Assembly: GCA_033765345.1 (NCBI GenBank)
Contig: JANRIC010000093.1
Coordinates: forward strand, 1-45,210
Direction: 5' to 3'
Source: JANRIC01 sp033765345
GTDB taxonomy: Bacteria > Bacteroidota > Bacteroidia > Cytophagales > Microscillaceae
Length of the DNA stretch: 45,210 nt
Of this stretch, positions 16,782 through 26,480 are shown in pieces (the stretch's first letter is position 1; every line of letters starts with the position of its first letter). The translations under genes and the position numbers were made by a program. Below the pieces are notes generated by a model. It was given only the letters and a program-made list of their open reading frames with translations, was not told where the DNA came from and did not search any database.

Positions 16782-18215
16782 ATGCAGAAAGAAAAATTGA
16801 GTATCGAGGAAGTACTCCTGCAAGAAATGGAGTGGTTTTACAGCTTTTGCACAGAAAGAGGAAAATATTACGAAGAGGATGCTACTGGTACGAGAAACAT
16901 GGTAGACATTCAAATATTTAAAGATGCGCCGCTGCCCACCTACCAAGGTGACACACCCTACGAAAACCTCATCCGCTCTTTGATCTTTGAAGCCCATAAA
17001 AAATATTCGGATGAATCTGCTCTTTATGTACACGTAGCCGAAAGAATGACGCTCATCCTCGCCTTGATGCCTTACATCAACCCCGAAGGATTGGATTATT
17101 TAAGAGAATTGGAATCTGCCTCAGGGCATACCGTCAATTCTACCCAGGGTGTACAGCAGTCCGCTTTTATTCCGTCTGCTGAAACAGTTTTGTATATTCT
17201 AGCAGGTAGAAATCTAACTTTGCGCCTGCTTTGCCAAAGTATTTACTTTTCTGATCATTCATTTGCCAAAAAAGATATTTTATACCTTGAAGATACTCCC
17301 TCAGGCATCCCCAAATTCAGAGGTGCACTCACCATAAGCCCCGAATATCTTCATCTGTTGGTCAAAGGTGAGGAATACGCCCCAGAGCTTAGTACCGATT
17401 TTCCTGCCCAGCGTTTGCACACCGACCAAAGCTGGGAGGATTTGGTAGTTCCCCTGGAAACCCACCTCAAAATCCAGGAACTGCTGGAATGGATTCGACA
17501 CTACGACCAGTTGCTTGAAAATGAGCATTTTTCCAAAGAACGCAAAGGATACCGATGCCTTCTGGTAGGTGAACCAGGAACCGGTAAAACCATGCTGGGG
17601 CGTCTGCTTTCCAAAGAAACCAACAAACCTGTTTATAGGATTTCTCTGGATAAAATCGTGAGTAAATATGTGGGAGAAACCACCAAAAACATTGCCCGTG
17701 TTTTCAAAGCCGCCCGCAATCGGAATTGGATATTATTCTGTGATGAAGGAGATGCCCTTTTTTCAAAAAGAAGCGCGAATGTAAACAGTGCCCAGGATAC
17801 TTATGTCAATCAGGATATTGCCTATTTGCTTCAGGAAATTGAAGACTTTCCAGGGATCATCCTGGTAGCTACCAATTATAGCAATAATATGGACAAGGCC
17901 TTCCAGCGAAGATTCGACACCCGCATCGAATTCGGCAAACCGGATTATTCTGATATTATCACCCTTTGGGAAAAAGCCCTGGCGCCCTTTAGTATTAGCC
18001 GAGAAATAGACCTAAGCTTTATCGCCAAAGAGCAAAGAGGACAAATTACCGGGGCGCAGATTGCCAAAGTAAAGCATTATCTTGGGATTCAGGCAGTCAA
18101 AAAGAAAAGCTGGGCACTAAGTTTAGAAGATTTTTGTGAAGGTTTGACCCAAAATGAAATCCCAGTCCCTGATTTTGAGAGCCTTAAAATACGCAAAACT
18201 TTTTATCCGAAATAA
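16782..18215 (+). CDS. AAA+ ATPase, contractile-injection-system (Afp15-like) type
   Basis: A 477-residue ATPase. The N-terminal ~240 residues have no motif I know. The AAA+ module has Walker A GEPGTGKT at about residue 263, Walker B ILFCDEGDALF (about 316, with Asp-Glu-Gly-Asp in place of the common DEAD), a sensor region VATNYSNNMD (about 362) and the arginine finger region FQRRFD (about 373). The order GYRCLLVGEPGTGKT, VSKYVGET, WILFCDEGDALF and LQEIEDFPGIILVATN is what I remember from ATPases in extracellular contractile injection (eCIS) clusters of Bacteroidota. No sheath, tube or baseplate genes are present here, so its client is unknown. Confidence 0.8.
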   Translation: MQKEKLSIEEVLLQEMEWFYSFCTERGKYYEEDATGTRNMVDIQIFKDAPLPTYQGDTPYENLIRSLIFEAHKKYSDESALYVHVAERMTLILALMPYINPEGLDYLRELESASGHTVNSTQGVQQSAFIPSAETVLYILAGRNLTLRLLCQSIYFSDHSFAKKDILYLEDTPSGIPKFRGALTISPEYLHLLVKGEEYAPELSTDFPAQRLHTDQSWEDLVVPLETHLKIQELLEWIRHYDQLLENEHFSKERKGYRCLLVGEPGTGKTMLGRLLSKETNKPVYRISLDKIVSKYVGETTKNIARVFKAARNRNWILFCDEGDALFSKRSANVNSAQDTYVNQDIAYLLQEIEDFPGIILVATNYSNNMDKAFQRRFDTRIEFGKPDYSDIITLWEKALAPFSISREIDLSFIAKEQRGQITGAQIAKVKHYLGIQAVKKKSWALSLEDFCEGLTQNEIPVPDFESLKIRKTFYPK

Positions 18216-18245
18216 TATTTTTAAGTAAATAAATGAGGTGATTAT

Positions 18246-19250
18246 TCACTCATCCACACCAATCCCTAGGGCTATATCAGCACAGAGTTTAATTTCATTG
18301 CCTATTCGCACGGGATGTACCGCTTCGGGTTGAGCGACAGGCAGGGCAAAGATGATCTGCGTTTTTTTTCGGCTTCCAAAATTGAGTGTTTCCTGCTTTC
18401 GTAGTTTTTTTTCAAGAAACAATTCAAAGCGAAAAGGTGAACGCTCGTAGATGGGCAGGGGTTTATTGGAGGTATACACCCAAGCTCTTCGGGAATCGGG
18501 CATGAGAATTTCATCAGGCCCTTCAAAATACACACTTTGATCTTCGGTCACGATTTTTAGACTTTGAATATGGTCGGGGTTCTCGCCCGGATTCAAGTAA
18601 AACCAATAACGCCAATAAACTGAACGGGTTTGAAATTGGAGATAATAAGTCAGTTTTTCAAAAGGGTTTATGGATTTGAGTGCCTTTAGCCATTTTTCTT
18701 TTGTCGCTGCTTTGAGGTGAATATCTACCCAACCCGCCATTTTTTGCATTTTGAGGGTGGGTTTTAGGCTCAAAGCCAGGTCTCTGGAAGGAAAGGACAA
18801 ACTAGAAAGCCGCTTTAAGCCTGTTAAAATCCTGGGAGAAGATTGTGCAGAAAGAATATCCAGTTCGGTCACAAATTCGGAAACGTGCAATTGATCGTTG
18901 GAAGAATTCTCCTGATTGGAAAAATAAAGCAAGGCAGGTTGTTTGTTGAAATGAAAAGGAAGTTCGGTGAGGTTTAGCCAATAAGGGTCTACCTCCTGGA
19001 GATAAAAGGAGATCAGGCTATCACGGTCATCTTCCAGCAAGTGGATAAAAGCTTCTTTTTTATGCTCATCTGCACAAAAAATCACCCGATTTTGTACATT
19101 TTGAATCAAAATTCCGGATTTCCGAATCCATTCGGCAGTTTCAGGGCTGGGCTGCAACTGAAAAGCCTTAGAACCCTGCTGATTGTAAAAAAAATTATGC
19201 AGCAGGTGAATTTCCAGTAAAACATTTTGATTTTTTTGAGCAAACACCAA
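18246..19250 (-). CDS. Hypothetical protein, possibly eCIS-associated family
   Basis: A 334-residue protein without signal peptide or membrane segment. The N-terminal half (LEIHLLHNFFYNQQ, then LQPSPETAEWIRKSGILIQN, VDPYWLNLTELPF and LLYFSN) resembles a family I have seen next to contractile-injection genes in Bacteroidota, where the pattern F/WLN-T-LP followed by YFSN recurs. The assignment is from memory and tentative. The rest looks rich in beta strands. It converges with the AAA+ ATPase gene, with 30 bp between them, and follows the alpha-glucosidase gene by 118 bp. No enzyme motif is visible. Confidence 0.6.
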   Translation of the reverse strand: MVFAQKNQNVLLEIHLLHNFFYNQQGSKAFQLQPSPETAEWIRKSGILIQNVQNRVIFCADEHKKEAFIHLLEDDRDSLISFYLQEVDPYWLNLTELPFHFNKQPALLYFSNQENSSNDQLHVSEFVTELDILSAQSSPRILTGLKRLSSLSFPSRDLALSLKPTLKMQKMAGWVDIHLKAATKEKWLKALKSINPFEKLTYYLQFQTRSVYWRYWFYLNPGENPDHIQSLKIVTEDQSVYFEGPDEILMPDSRRAWVYTSNKPLPIYERSPFRFELFLEKKLRKQETLNFGSRKKTQIIFALPVAQPEAVHPVRIGNEIKLCADIALGIGVDE

Positions 19251-19368
19251 TTGTATTTTTATTTGGGTCTAATAAAGCAAAAATTCTGTTTTTTTCAAAA
19301 TAATGTATGAAAATAACTTGGTAGTGTGTAACATTCATTGTTGTGCATTCATAAATTTGATCGCTATT

Positions 19369-21036
19369 CTACACCCAACGATACACCCTGGCTTCATAAG
19401 GGCGAAGTGTTTGAGCATTTGACTCACCTACTTCAAGATAGTTTGAAATCAGTAAGGTGTAATTATTTTCCGGTTTTAGGGTAAAACTATGTATTTCGGC
19501 ACTAATATTTAAAATAATGAGCATTTTTTGATCTTCCAGGCTACGTTCATAGACAAACAATTGCGGGTGTTGTGAATCTATGTCTTTAAAATCTCCATAC
19601 ATCAGCACATCGTTTTCTTTTCTGAATTGAATCATTTTTTGGTAATAATGCCATACAGAGTTCGGGTCTGCTTGAGCTTTTTGAGCATTGATTTCTGTAT
19701 AGTTGGGATTGACCTTGAGCCAGGGTTTCCCTTGCGTAAATCCGGCATTTGCTTGGGTGTTCCACAGGAAAGGCGTGCGGGCGTGGTCACGGCTGATTTG
19801 GTTCTGGAGTCTGAGGTAATCTTCGTCTGTACTACCTTTTGATTTAAATATGGCATATTGGTTGCGAGCCTGTACGTCATTAAATTCATCAGGGCTATAA
19901 AAAGGCGTATTGCTCATGCCCAGTTCGTCGCCCTGATAGACAAAAGGAATTGCTTTGAGTGTAAATAATAAAGTGGCAAAAAGTTTGGCAGCTACTTCGC
20001 GATACTCCTTGTCATTACCAAAGCGTGATACCAACCTGGGTTGGTCGTGATTGCCCAGATAAAAGGTGTTCCAGCCGATGCCATCCAGGGTTTTGTCCCA
20101 GTCGTTCAGGATTTTTTTGAGTGTAGGTAAATGAAACTGTGTTGGGAGAAATGTCAAAGGATCTCTATCAATAAACATGTGATCAAAATAATAAACCGTA
20201 TCCAGCCCAGGGTTTTCAGGATTCATATACAAGTGGGCATCTTCTGGAAAAACACCGATTCCCTCCCCTACTGTATAGCAATCATAATGCTGAAGTACTT
20301 CTTTGTGCATTTCCTGCACGAATTCTTGTACTTTTGGGCCGTTGGCATACATTTTTATCATATTCAGAAAGGGTAGATCGCCATATTCTATATCCGGTAA
20401 TCCAGCTTTTTTAGAAATCAAGGGGATTACATCAAAGCGGAATCCATTCACGCCTTTATCCAGCCAGAATCGCATAACCTGGTACAATTCCTGTCTGACT
20501 TTTGGGTTTTCCCAGTTGAGGTCGGGTTGTTTTTTGGTAAATAGGTGCAAATAATAATCCTCCGTAGCGGGGTTATATTCCCAGGCACTCCCCTCAAAAA
20601 AACTCACCCAATTGTTGGGCGGGTTACCGTCTTTGCCTTCGCTCCAGATATAATAATCACGATAGCGATTGTTTCTGGAGCTACGGGCTTCTACAAACCA
20701 GGGATGTTCATCGGAGCTATGATTAAAAACCAAATCTAAGATTAGTTTGAGGTCTTTTTTCTTCATTTCGGCAAGCATTTCCTCAAAATCAGCCATGGTA
20801 CCGAAATCCTCCATAATATCGCAATAATCTGATACGTCGTATCCGTTGTCATCATTGGGAGATTTATAAATAGGGCTTAGCCAGAGCGTTTCTACGCCTA
20901 GGTTTTTGAGATAATCCAATGATTGTGTGATACCTCTGAGGTCTCCGATGCCGTCACCGTTGCTGTCTTTAAAGCTACGCGGATAGATTTGATAGATAAA
21001 AGTTTCTTTCCACCAGGTCTTGATCAGATGGCTCAT
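19369..21036 (-). CDS. GH13 alpha-glucosidase (oligo-1,6-glucosidase type)
   Basis: A 555-residue glycoside hydrolase of usual family length with no signal peptide, so it is cytoplasmic. The conserved regions are DLVFNHSS (101-108), GFRFDV with nucleophile Asp202, the acid/base Glu258 in YTVGEG, and GNHDQPR with Asp331. The (beta/alpha)8 barrel starts QIYPRSF and a C-terminal beta domain ends the protein. Val after the nucleophile is the residue associated with alpha-1,6 preference (isomaltose, panose), while Ala or Thr there favours alpha-1,4 bonds. It probably releases glucose from the non-reducing end of short imported oligosaccharides. No transporter gene is adjacent. Confidence 0.92.
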   Translation of the reverse strand: MSHLIKTWWKETFIYQIYPRSFKDSNGDGIGDLRGITQSLDYLKNLGVETLWLSPIYKSPNDDNGYDVSDYCDIMEDFGTMADFEEMLAEMKKKDLKLILDLVFNHSSDEHPWFVEARSSRNNRYRDYYIWSEGKDGNPPNNWVSFFEGSAWEYNPATEDYYLHLFTKKQPDLNWENPKVRQELYQVMRFWLDKGVNGFRFDVIPLISKKAGLPDIEYGDLPFLNMIKMYANGPKVQEFVQEMHKEVLQHYDCYTVGEGIGVFPEDAHLYMNPENPGLDTVYYFDHMFIDRDPLTFLPTQFHLPTLKKILNDWDKTLDGIGWNTFYLGNHDQPRLVSRFGNDKEYREVAAKLFATLLFTLKAIPFVYQGDELGMSNTPFYSPDEFNDVQARNQYAIFKSKGSTDEDYLRLQNQISRDHARTPFLWNTQANAGFTQGKPWLKVNPNYTEINAQKAQADPNSVWHYYQKMIQFRKENDVLMYGDFKDIDSQHPQLFVYERSLEDQKMLIILNISAEIHSFTLKPENNYTLLISNYLEVGESNAQTLRPYEARVYRWV

Positions 21037-21181
21037 GATAGATTGTATATTTTAATGTGAATAAAAAATCTCAAAGCTTTTTCTAATGCAATTTTAACCA
21101 AATAAGCTTATAAAAAATACTTATATATAAATAATCCTAAAAATGTCGTGCAGGTCTTCTGAAAATATCGGAGTCTAGTTT

Positions 21182-21189
21182 TATTTTTG
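21182..21189 (+). promoter_or_regulatory. -7 promoter element (TATTTTTG)
   Basis: A TAnnTTTG match ending 22 bp before the ATG at 21211. It supports that ATG over an upstream TTG at 21187, which lies inside this element. Confidence 0.55.
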
Positions 21190-21210
21190 CCAAAATTCAA
21201 TACCTGGAAG

Positions 21211-21615
21211 ATGAAACTGGAACACATAGCCATCTGGACATTTCAACTGGAAAAGCTCAAGGATTTTTACGTACGTTTTTTTGGCGGAGAGGCTGGAAAT
21301 ATCTATCATAATCCACAAAAAAATTTCTATTCCTATTTCATTTGTTTTGAAGGAGGAGCTCGTCTGGAGCTGATGAGCCGCCCAGACATCTCGATCTCAC
21401 AAAATCAGCCAGGTTATTTGTTTACAGGTCTCACCCACTTTGCTTTTGAAGTAGAAAGCCGGGAAAGGGTAAAAACGCTTACTCAAGAACTGGCAGAGGC
21501 GGGCTACGAAGTAATCGGTAAGCCTCGGGTTACAGGCGATGGTTATTATGAAAGCGTTATATTAGATCCGGATCAAAATCAAGTGGAAATCACCTTTCCT
21601 GTGGAAAAATCATGA
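21211..21615 (+). CDS. VOC-superfamily (glyoxalase/bleomycin-resistance-like) protein
   Basis: A 134-residue protein of the vicinal-oxygen-chelate fold. It opens LEHIAIWTFQLEKLKDFY, followed by ARLELM, THFAFEVES and the late DPDQNQVEITFP. His5, the Glu in LELM, the His in THFAF and the Glu in VEITF are the expected metal ligands. Relatives include glyoxalase I, dioxygenases and resistance proteins; the substrate is not evident. The ATG at 21211 was chosen because the family start follows at once and an upstream TTG lies within the promoter. It overlaps the MFS gene by four bases (ATGA), so the two are probably co-expressed. Confidence 0.85.
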   Translation: MKLEHIAIWTFQLEKLKDFYVRFFGGEAGNIYHNPQKNFYSYFICFEGGARLELMSRPDISISQNQPGYLFTGLTHFAFEVESRERVKTLTQELAEAGYEVIGKPRVTGDGYYESVILDPDQNQVEITFPVEKS

Positions 21616-22751
21616 TTAATTTCCATACATTTAGAAGAAATCCCCGTGCTTTTTCGGCTGGATGGATTTTTGCCACCCACAGTTTGGCATTTAGCACCTG
21701 GGTGATTTACATTCCTTATGTCAAAGACAGACTTCAGATAGATGAAGGAGACCTGGGAATTGCGCTTTTTTTTGCAGCCTTGGGAGCATTTTGTATATTG
21801 CCCTGGAGTGGCGTATTGATTCGTAAGTTTGGTGATGGTGTGGTGACCTTTTACAGTACATTGGCTTTTTGCGTCTTTTTCTTGTTTCCACTAAGTGTAC
21901 CTTATTACAATCTGCTGTGTTTATCTTTATTTTTCCTAGGGCTTTCTGCGGGTCTGATGGATATTGCGATGAATGCAGTGGTTTCTATTATTGAGAAAGA
22001 GGAAAATATTTATATTATGTCAGGAAGCCACGGCTTTTTCAGTCTAGGGGGCATGGTGGGTGCCGGTGTGGGTACTGTACTGGTTCCTATTCTGGCTCAT
22101 CCGCAGTGGCACGCTTTTATGATGAGTATTTTTTTGATTACTACAAATCTTTATTTACAGAAAAATTACCTGCATCTTCGTGGCGTACAATCTGAAAAAT
22201 CTTCCTTAGACCTAAAAACAATCATTCCTATTTTGGGTCTGGCAATCATCGGAGCGTTTGTGATGATCGGCGAAGGTGCTGTGGCCGACTGGAGTGCTAT
22301 TTTTCTCAAAGAAGAAGTACTTGCCCCAGAGATGTACTGGGGGCTGGGTTATGCGGGTTTTTCGCTGATGATGTCGATTGGTCGTTTTCTGGGAGATGAG
22401 TTGAGCAAAAGGTGGCAATCACACAGAATGATCAAGACCGGAGGGTTTGTGGGGCTGGTGGGTATATTATTGGTGCTTACGAGCCATGTGGGGATTACTA
22501 TTTTGGGATTTTCATTAATTGGTCTGGGATTTTCGGTAATTGTACCTGAGCTGATTCGTATCACTACCAATCTGAAAGATATTGCCCCGGCACAGGGCAT
22601 TGCTACCATTGCCGGGGCAGGTTATACCGGATTTTTGTTTGGTCCGGTGCTAATTGGGATGATTGCAGAAGTATACAGTCTGCACGTGAGTTTCTGGGTT
22701 TTATTCTTTTGTGTATTTTTAGCCTTGACTTTGCCCATCAAAAAGGAATAA
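21612..22751 (+). CDS. MFS transporter (YbjJ-like)
   Basis: A 379-residue inner-membrane protein with about twelve hydrophobic segments, the size and pattern of the major facilitator superfamily. Motif-like stretches include SAGLMDIAMNAVV (about residue 112), SHGFFSLGGMVGAGVG (about 139) and a second-half equivalent GRFLGDELSKRW (about 257). These resemble YbjJ-type and fucose-permease-related carriers. The substrate is unknown. It starts inside the end of the VOC gene (ATGA overlap), which suggests a shared small-molecule or detoxification role, but this is inference. Confidence 0.85.
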   Translation: MINFHTFRRNPRAFSAGWIFATHSLAFSTWVIYIPYVKDRLQIDEGDLGIALFFAALGAFCILPWSGVLIRKFGDGVVTFYSTLAFCVFFLFPLSVPYYNLLCLSLFFLGLSAGLMDIAMNAVVSIIEKEENIYIMSGSHGFFSLGGMVGAGVGTVLVPILAHPQWHAFMMSIFLITTNLYLQKNYLHLRGVQSEKSSLDLKTIIPILGLAIIGAFVMIGEGAVADWSAIFLKEEVLAPEMYWGLGYAGFSLMMSIGRFLGDELSKRWQSHRMIKTGGFVGLVGILLVLTSHVGITILGFSLIGLGFSVIVPELIRITTNLKDIAPAQGIATIAGAGYTGFLFGPVLIGMIAEVYSLHVSFWVLFFCVFLALTLPIKKE

Positions 22752-22766
22752 AAATGATTATTCCTT
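22743..22766. terminator. Compact bidirectional hairpin spanning two stop codons
   Basis: AAGGAATAA (22743-22751) and TTATTCCTT (22758-22766) are perfect 9-bp arms around a 6-nt loop. The left arm holds the MFS stop codon and the right arm holds the stop codon of the convergent gene, whose coding end is only 6 bp away. Confidence 0.5.
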
Positions 22767-25469
22767 CACAAAGCGAATTACCGATTTAAAAGGTTCAGTG
22801 ATCAACAAAAAATACACACCTACGGGCAAATCTTTGGTTCGGATACTAAAATCCCGATCATTTTTACCTTCTGCAATCACTTGCCCCCATACACTGCTGA
22901 GTACCCACCGAATACTTTGGGGGCGTTCCATTTTTACAAAAAGTTCTTCATTGACAGGATTGGGTGAAATGAAAATTCCTTGCTCTTGAGCAGGCTCTAG
23001 AGGAGTCAGAAGGCCGGAAAATAATTGTCTTTTAGGGACGATTTCTCGAGGCACTTTGGCATTACTCCAGGCAAACTCTATCAAAGCATCTCCCCCATTC
23101 TCAAAGTATTCTATTTTAACTGGATACCTTTGTCCGGCAATCAAATTAATTTCTCCGGTCCATTCCGTAGAAGCTTGATCAACCCATTGATCAATAAGGA
23201 GCTGATCATTTACCCACAATCGAATGCCGTCATCTGCTGTAAGGTAAAAAGTATGAACTCCGGTAATAATAGGTGATATTTCGCCTAGCCATCTGGCTGT
23301 AAAAGAATCTTTGCTAATTTGAGGAGCTGGTGAATCTCCACCCCAGTTAAAACTCACCACAGTATCCGTACGAGACAGCGTAGGGCTACCGTTCAATGTT
23401 CGGAGTTGGTTGCTAAAATAAAAAGCTTCGAGCCCATTGCCCTGCCCCACAGGGAGTTCTTGAAAAGTAGCTGTAAAAGTGACGTTGTCTGTTGGGGTAT
23501 CAAATACAATAGCGTTCTCCGTTGAGTTATTCTGCCATTTATCAAAGACATAAAATTTGTTATTGGCCGCTGGCTGTGTCAATTGTGCCTCTACGTACCT
23601 AGTAATGCCCACTACGCTATTAAATACGTAAGGGGTTTGAACGGGTGCTCCGTCCAGAATAAGATTCAGCCCTGGAGGATCGGTTTGAAGGGTGATTTGT
23701 GTTTTTTTTGGGAAAACCTCCTTGAATACAGTCTGACTAAAGCCTTGCTGATCTGTGGCTTTCAAATAAACCCTGTACCAGACATTATCCGAAGTTTCTC
23801 CAATTCTAGGGATCACATACGAGCCTGATGACAATCCTGCCGTTGACCCCATTCCCGGATGAAAATGATCATCGTGATGAAAATCAATTTTCCATTCCAG
23901 GGCTGAAGTAGGTACGGTACCATCTTCTGGGTCAGTAGCACTACCGCTAAACTGGAGCGTGTGCCCACCTTGGTACAAACTAGCGGCGTCAGGAAGTGTA
24001 ATCGAGATTTGAGGTGTAGGACGCTGATTGGCACTCACCTGTAAAGTAGCTGCATTGCTGAATACTTCTCCGAAAGAGTTGCTTACTTTACAGCGAATTT
24101 GCTTTCCATTGTCTGATAAAGCAGCATTTTGAAAAGTAAAACTTGCCGAATTTGCTCCCTGCACATTGTTTTGGTTTATCTGCCATTGGTACTGCAGGGG
24201 TGGAGTTCCAGAAGCACTTACAATAAATGTAGCATCTTCTCCTTCGGGTATGCTTACATTTTGAGGTTGGCTGGCGATGGTTGGCACTCCTGATCCTGTA
24301 TAGGTTATTTTCCAAAGTGTACCGCTATTGGTGCTGGTATTGTCTTCCTGAGAGCCGCCTCCTAATCCGGCACGCGCCAAATAATACATCGAGCCATCAG
24401 GTGCTATACGAATGGAAAGCGGGCGATTGATGTATTTGGCAAAGATTTCAGGCAATACGGCTTTTGTAGCAGGGTCATACATCCTGATATAGCCATTGCA
24501 ATAATCTGCAAAAAAATATTTGCCCCGATAAGCTGCCGGAAAGCTACCCGAAGGAAAGTGCTGAAAATTATAAAAAGCAGCCCCCATAATTGAGCAGCCC
24601 GACTCGAAGCCTCCTCCGTGCGGATATGCGTGCAAAGGATCCGCATAATTCTGTAGATTTGTGGCATTTGTGCGAAGGCCCTCAATCTCCGGCCAACCAT
24701 AATTTTTGCCTTTCTCTAGTTTATTGATTTCTTCAAAAGCCCCCCCTCCTACTTCGCTGATGTAGATATCACCAGATAAAGGGTCAATGCCCATAGAGAA
24801 GGGATTGCGAAATCCCAAAGCCCAGATGAGTTTGTAATTTCCGTTGAGATTTGGAAAAGGGTTATCGGAAGGGATACGCTGTTCGGGCGAACTTCCATAA
24901 GGATTCATTCGGATCACCTTGCCCAATAAAGTAGTAAGCGACTGTGAAGTAAGCCCATAAGAACCGTCTCCAATAGAAATGTATAGCATGCCGTCTTGCC
25001 CGAATACCATCGCACCTCCATTATGAATAGTACCGAAAAGCGGATCTACATCCAGCAATACAACTTCGCTCCCTGGAATGGTTGAATTTCCATTGGCCGT
25101 AAAACGACTCACGCGGTTTCTATTTTGCCCTTTAACCGTGTAATAAACATAATAATAATTGTTACTTTCAAAGTTAGGGTCTAGCACCATGTGCCCTAGT
25201 CCTCTTTCATTGCTATTATCTACCTGTGTATTGATGTCCAGAAAAGAACCATTAAGAAGGACATCATTTTGCACTACGAGTATTTTTCCGCTTTTAATCG
25301 TGATGAGTACCCTGCCGTCGGGTGCAATGACCATATCAGTAGGGTCAAGATTTTGAGCTACCAGCTTTTCTACAAATCCCACCGGAAGTTCTGCTGCATG
25401 GAGAATAGGAATAGTTAGAAAAGATAAAATTAGAATTAAAAAGTATTGAAAGTAATTGTTCGAGTACAT
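22758..25469 (-). CDS. Secreted PQQ-type sugar dehydrogenase-like protein with Ig, PA14 and T9SS domains
   Basis: A 903-residue multidomain protein. The signal peptide (about residues 1-26) is followed by a six-bladed glucose/sorbosone dehydrogenase propeller (about 30-390) with GFVEKLVAQ, NERGLGHMVLDPNF, HNGGAMVFGQDGMLYISIGDG, LGFRNPFSMGIDP and NYGWPE. An Ig-like domain (about 395-480), a PKD/Ig-like stretch (about 490-590), a PEGA-like segment (about 600-670) and a PA14 carbohydrate-binding domain (about 680-815, with YLTADDGIRLWVN) come next. The end (about 830-903; ISPNPVNEEL ... DLPVGVYFLLI) is a type A T9SS sorting domain, so the protein should be exported through the type IX system to the cell surface. 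It probably acts on environmental sugars. Confidence 0.92.
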   Translation of the reverse strand: MYSNNYFQYFLILILSFLTIPILHAAELPVGFVEKLVAQNLDPTDMVIAPDGRVLITIKSGKILVVQNDVLLNGSFLDINTQVDNSNERGLGHMVLDPNFESNNYYYVYYTVKGQNRNRVSRFTANGNSTIPGSEVVLLDVDPLFGTIHNGGAMVFGQDGMLYISIGDGSYGLTSQSLTTLLGKVIRMNPYGSSPEQRIPSDNPFPNLNGNYKLIWALGFRNPFSMGIDPLSGDIYISEVGGGAFEEINKLEKGKNYGWPEIEGLRTNATNLQNYADPLHAYPHGGGFESGCSIMGAAFYNFQHFPSGSFPAAYRGKYFFADYCNGYIRMYDPATKAVLPEIFAKYINRPLSIRIAPDGSMYYLARAGLGGGSQEDNTSTNSGTLWKITYTGSGVPTIASQPQNVSIPEGEDATFIVSASGTPPLQYQWQINQNNVQGANSASFTFQNAALSDNGKQIRCKVSNSFGEVFSNAATLQVSANQRPTPQISITLPDAASLYQGGHTLQFSGSATDPEDGTVPTSALEWKIDFHHDDHFHPGMGSTAGLSSGSYVIPRIGETSDNVWYRVYLKATDQQGFSQTVFKEVFPKKTQITLQTDPPGLNLILDGAPVQTPYVFNSVVGITRYVEAQLTQPAANNKFYVFDKWQNNSTENAIVFDTPTDNVTFTATFQELPVGQGNGLEAFYFSNQLRTLNGSPTLSRTDTVVSFNWGGDSPAPQISKDSFTARWLGEISPIITGVHTFYLTADDGIRLWVNDQLLIDQWVDQASTEWTGEINLIAGQRYPVKIEYFENGGDALIEFAWSNAKVPREIVPKRQLFSGLLTPLEPAQEQGIFISPNPVNEELFVKMERPQSIRWVLSSVWGQVIAEGKNDRDFSIRTKDLPVGVYFLLITEPFKSVIRFVKE

Positions 25470-25681
25470 AAGGCTTTTTTTTGTAAATATATAATAAAAA
25501 TTAAAAATATTTTTAGTTTTAAAGCTGGTAAACGCTGATACAAATAATTTTTATACCGATTAAACTAAGGGGCTGGGGCAGAATGAATCGGTTTGCTTCT
25601 TGTTTTTTTATATACGATTAGAAAAAAAAACTGTTGAAAGCTCCGCATAATCATCTATCGTATATTTTGTAATATTTTGCT

Positions 25682-25689
25682 TATTTTTG
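25682..25689 (+). promoter_or_regulatory. -7 promoter element (TATTTTTG)
   Basis: A TAnnTTTG match ending 17 bp before the ATG at 25707. It argues against an in-frame TTG at 25677, which would start upstream of the promoter. Confidence 0.55.
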
Positions 25690-25706
25690 AACAAAAAAAG
25701 ACAATT

Positions 25707-26405
25707 ATGAGAAAAGCGATCTTGGCCGGAGCAACCGGGTTAGTCGGTTCGGATGTGCTACAGTTTCTCCTAGAATCTGAAGTCTATGAATCAGTGACGG
25801 TACTGAGCCGCCGTAAACTCTTGATAACACACCCCAAAATACACGAGGTTATCCTCAATTTTGATGCCTTGGAAGACTACAAAGATCAGATCCAGGGAGA
25901 TGATGTTTTTTGTACCCTGGGTATTACTTTGAAAAAAGCAGGCTCCCAAGAAGCTGCCCACAAAGTAGAGTATGACTACCCGCTACAATTGGCAAAAATA
26001 GCCTCTCAAAATGGCGCAACACAATTTCTGCTGGTTAGCACCATGGGCGCCAACGCAAAATCCAATAATTATTATTTCAAAACCAAAGGCGAGTTGGAAA
26101 ATGCCTTGCTACAACTGAATTACCCTTGTTTGCACATCCTGCGCCCCTCTCTTTTAGTAGGAAACCGCAACGAAATTCGAATTTGGGAAGACTTAGCCAG
26201 GGTATTTATGACCGCCTTCCAAACTTTTATTCCCAAAAAGTACAGGGCTATTCAATCTCGAACCGTAGCCCGGTTTATGGTTTCTCAGGCTGAAAAATCC
26301 GAAAAAGGAAGCGTCATTTATGAATCTAATCAAATACGTTGGATAGAAATTAGGCGTTTTGATATGAAGGAAATGCGTGAAAAAGTGATTTATCGAGATA
26401 TTTAA
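25707..26405 (+). CDS. NAD(P)-binding short-chain/atypical SDR-like oxidoreductase
   Basis: A 232-residue Rossmann-fold protein beginning RKAILAGATGLVGSDVLQFL, the GATGxxG dinucleotide-binding loop of atypical short-chain dehydrogenases. VLSRRKL follows beta-2, and FCTLGITLKKAGS and LVSTMGAN match the YwnB/HTATIP2-like subgroup, whose members are NAD(P)-binding with unclear substrates. No signal peptide is visible. The start was moved to the ATG because a TAnnTTTG element lies between it and the earlier TTG. It diverges from the sugar dehydrogenase-like gene and is followed after 123 bp by the LysE-type exporter. Confidence 0.85.
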   Translation: MRKAILAGATGLVGSDVLQFLLESEVYESVTVLSRRKLLITHPKIHEVILNFDALEDYKDQIQGDDVFCTLGITLKKAGSQEAAHKVEYDYPLQLAKIASQNGATQFLLVSTMGANAKSNNYYFKTKGELENALLQLNYPCLHILRPSLLVGNRNEIRIWEDLARVFMTAFQTFIPKKYRAIQSRTVARFMVSQAEKSEKGSVIYESNQIRWIEIRRFDMKEMREKVIYRDI

Positions 26406-26480
26406 ATCAAATTTATCAGACTATTCCGATTTATTTTACGTGTATCCTGTAAGTAAATTTTTATATTTACCGGATTGAGT

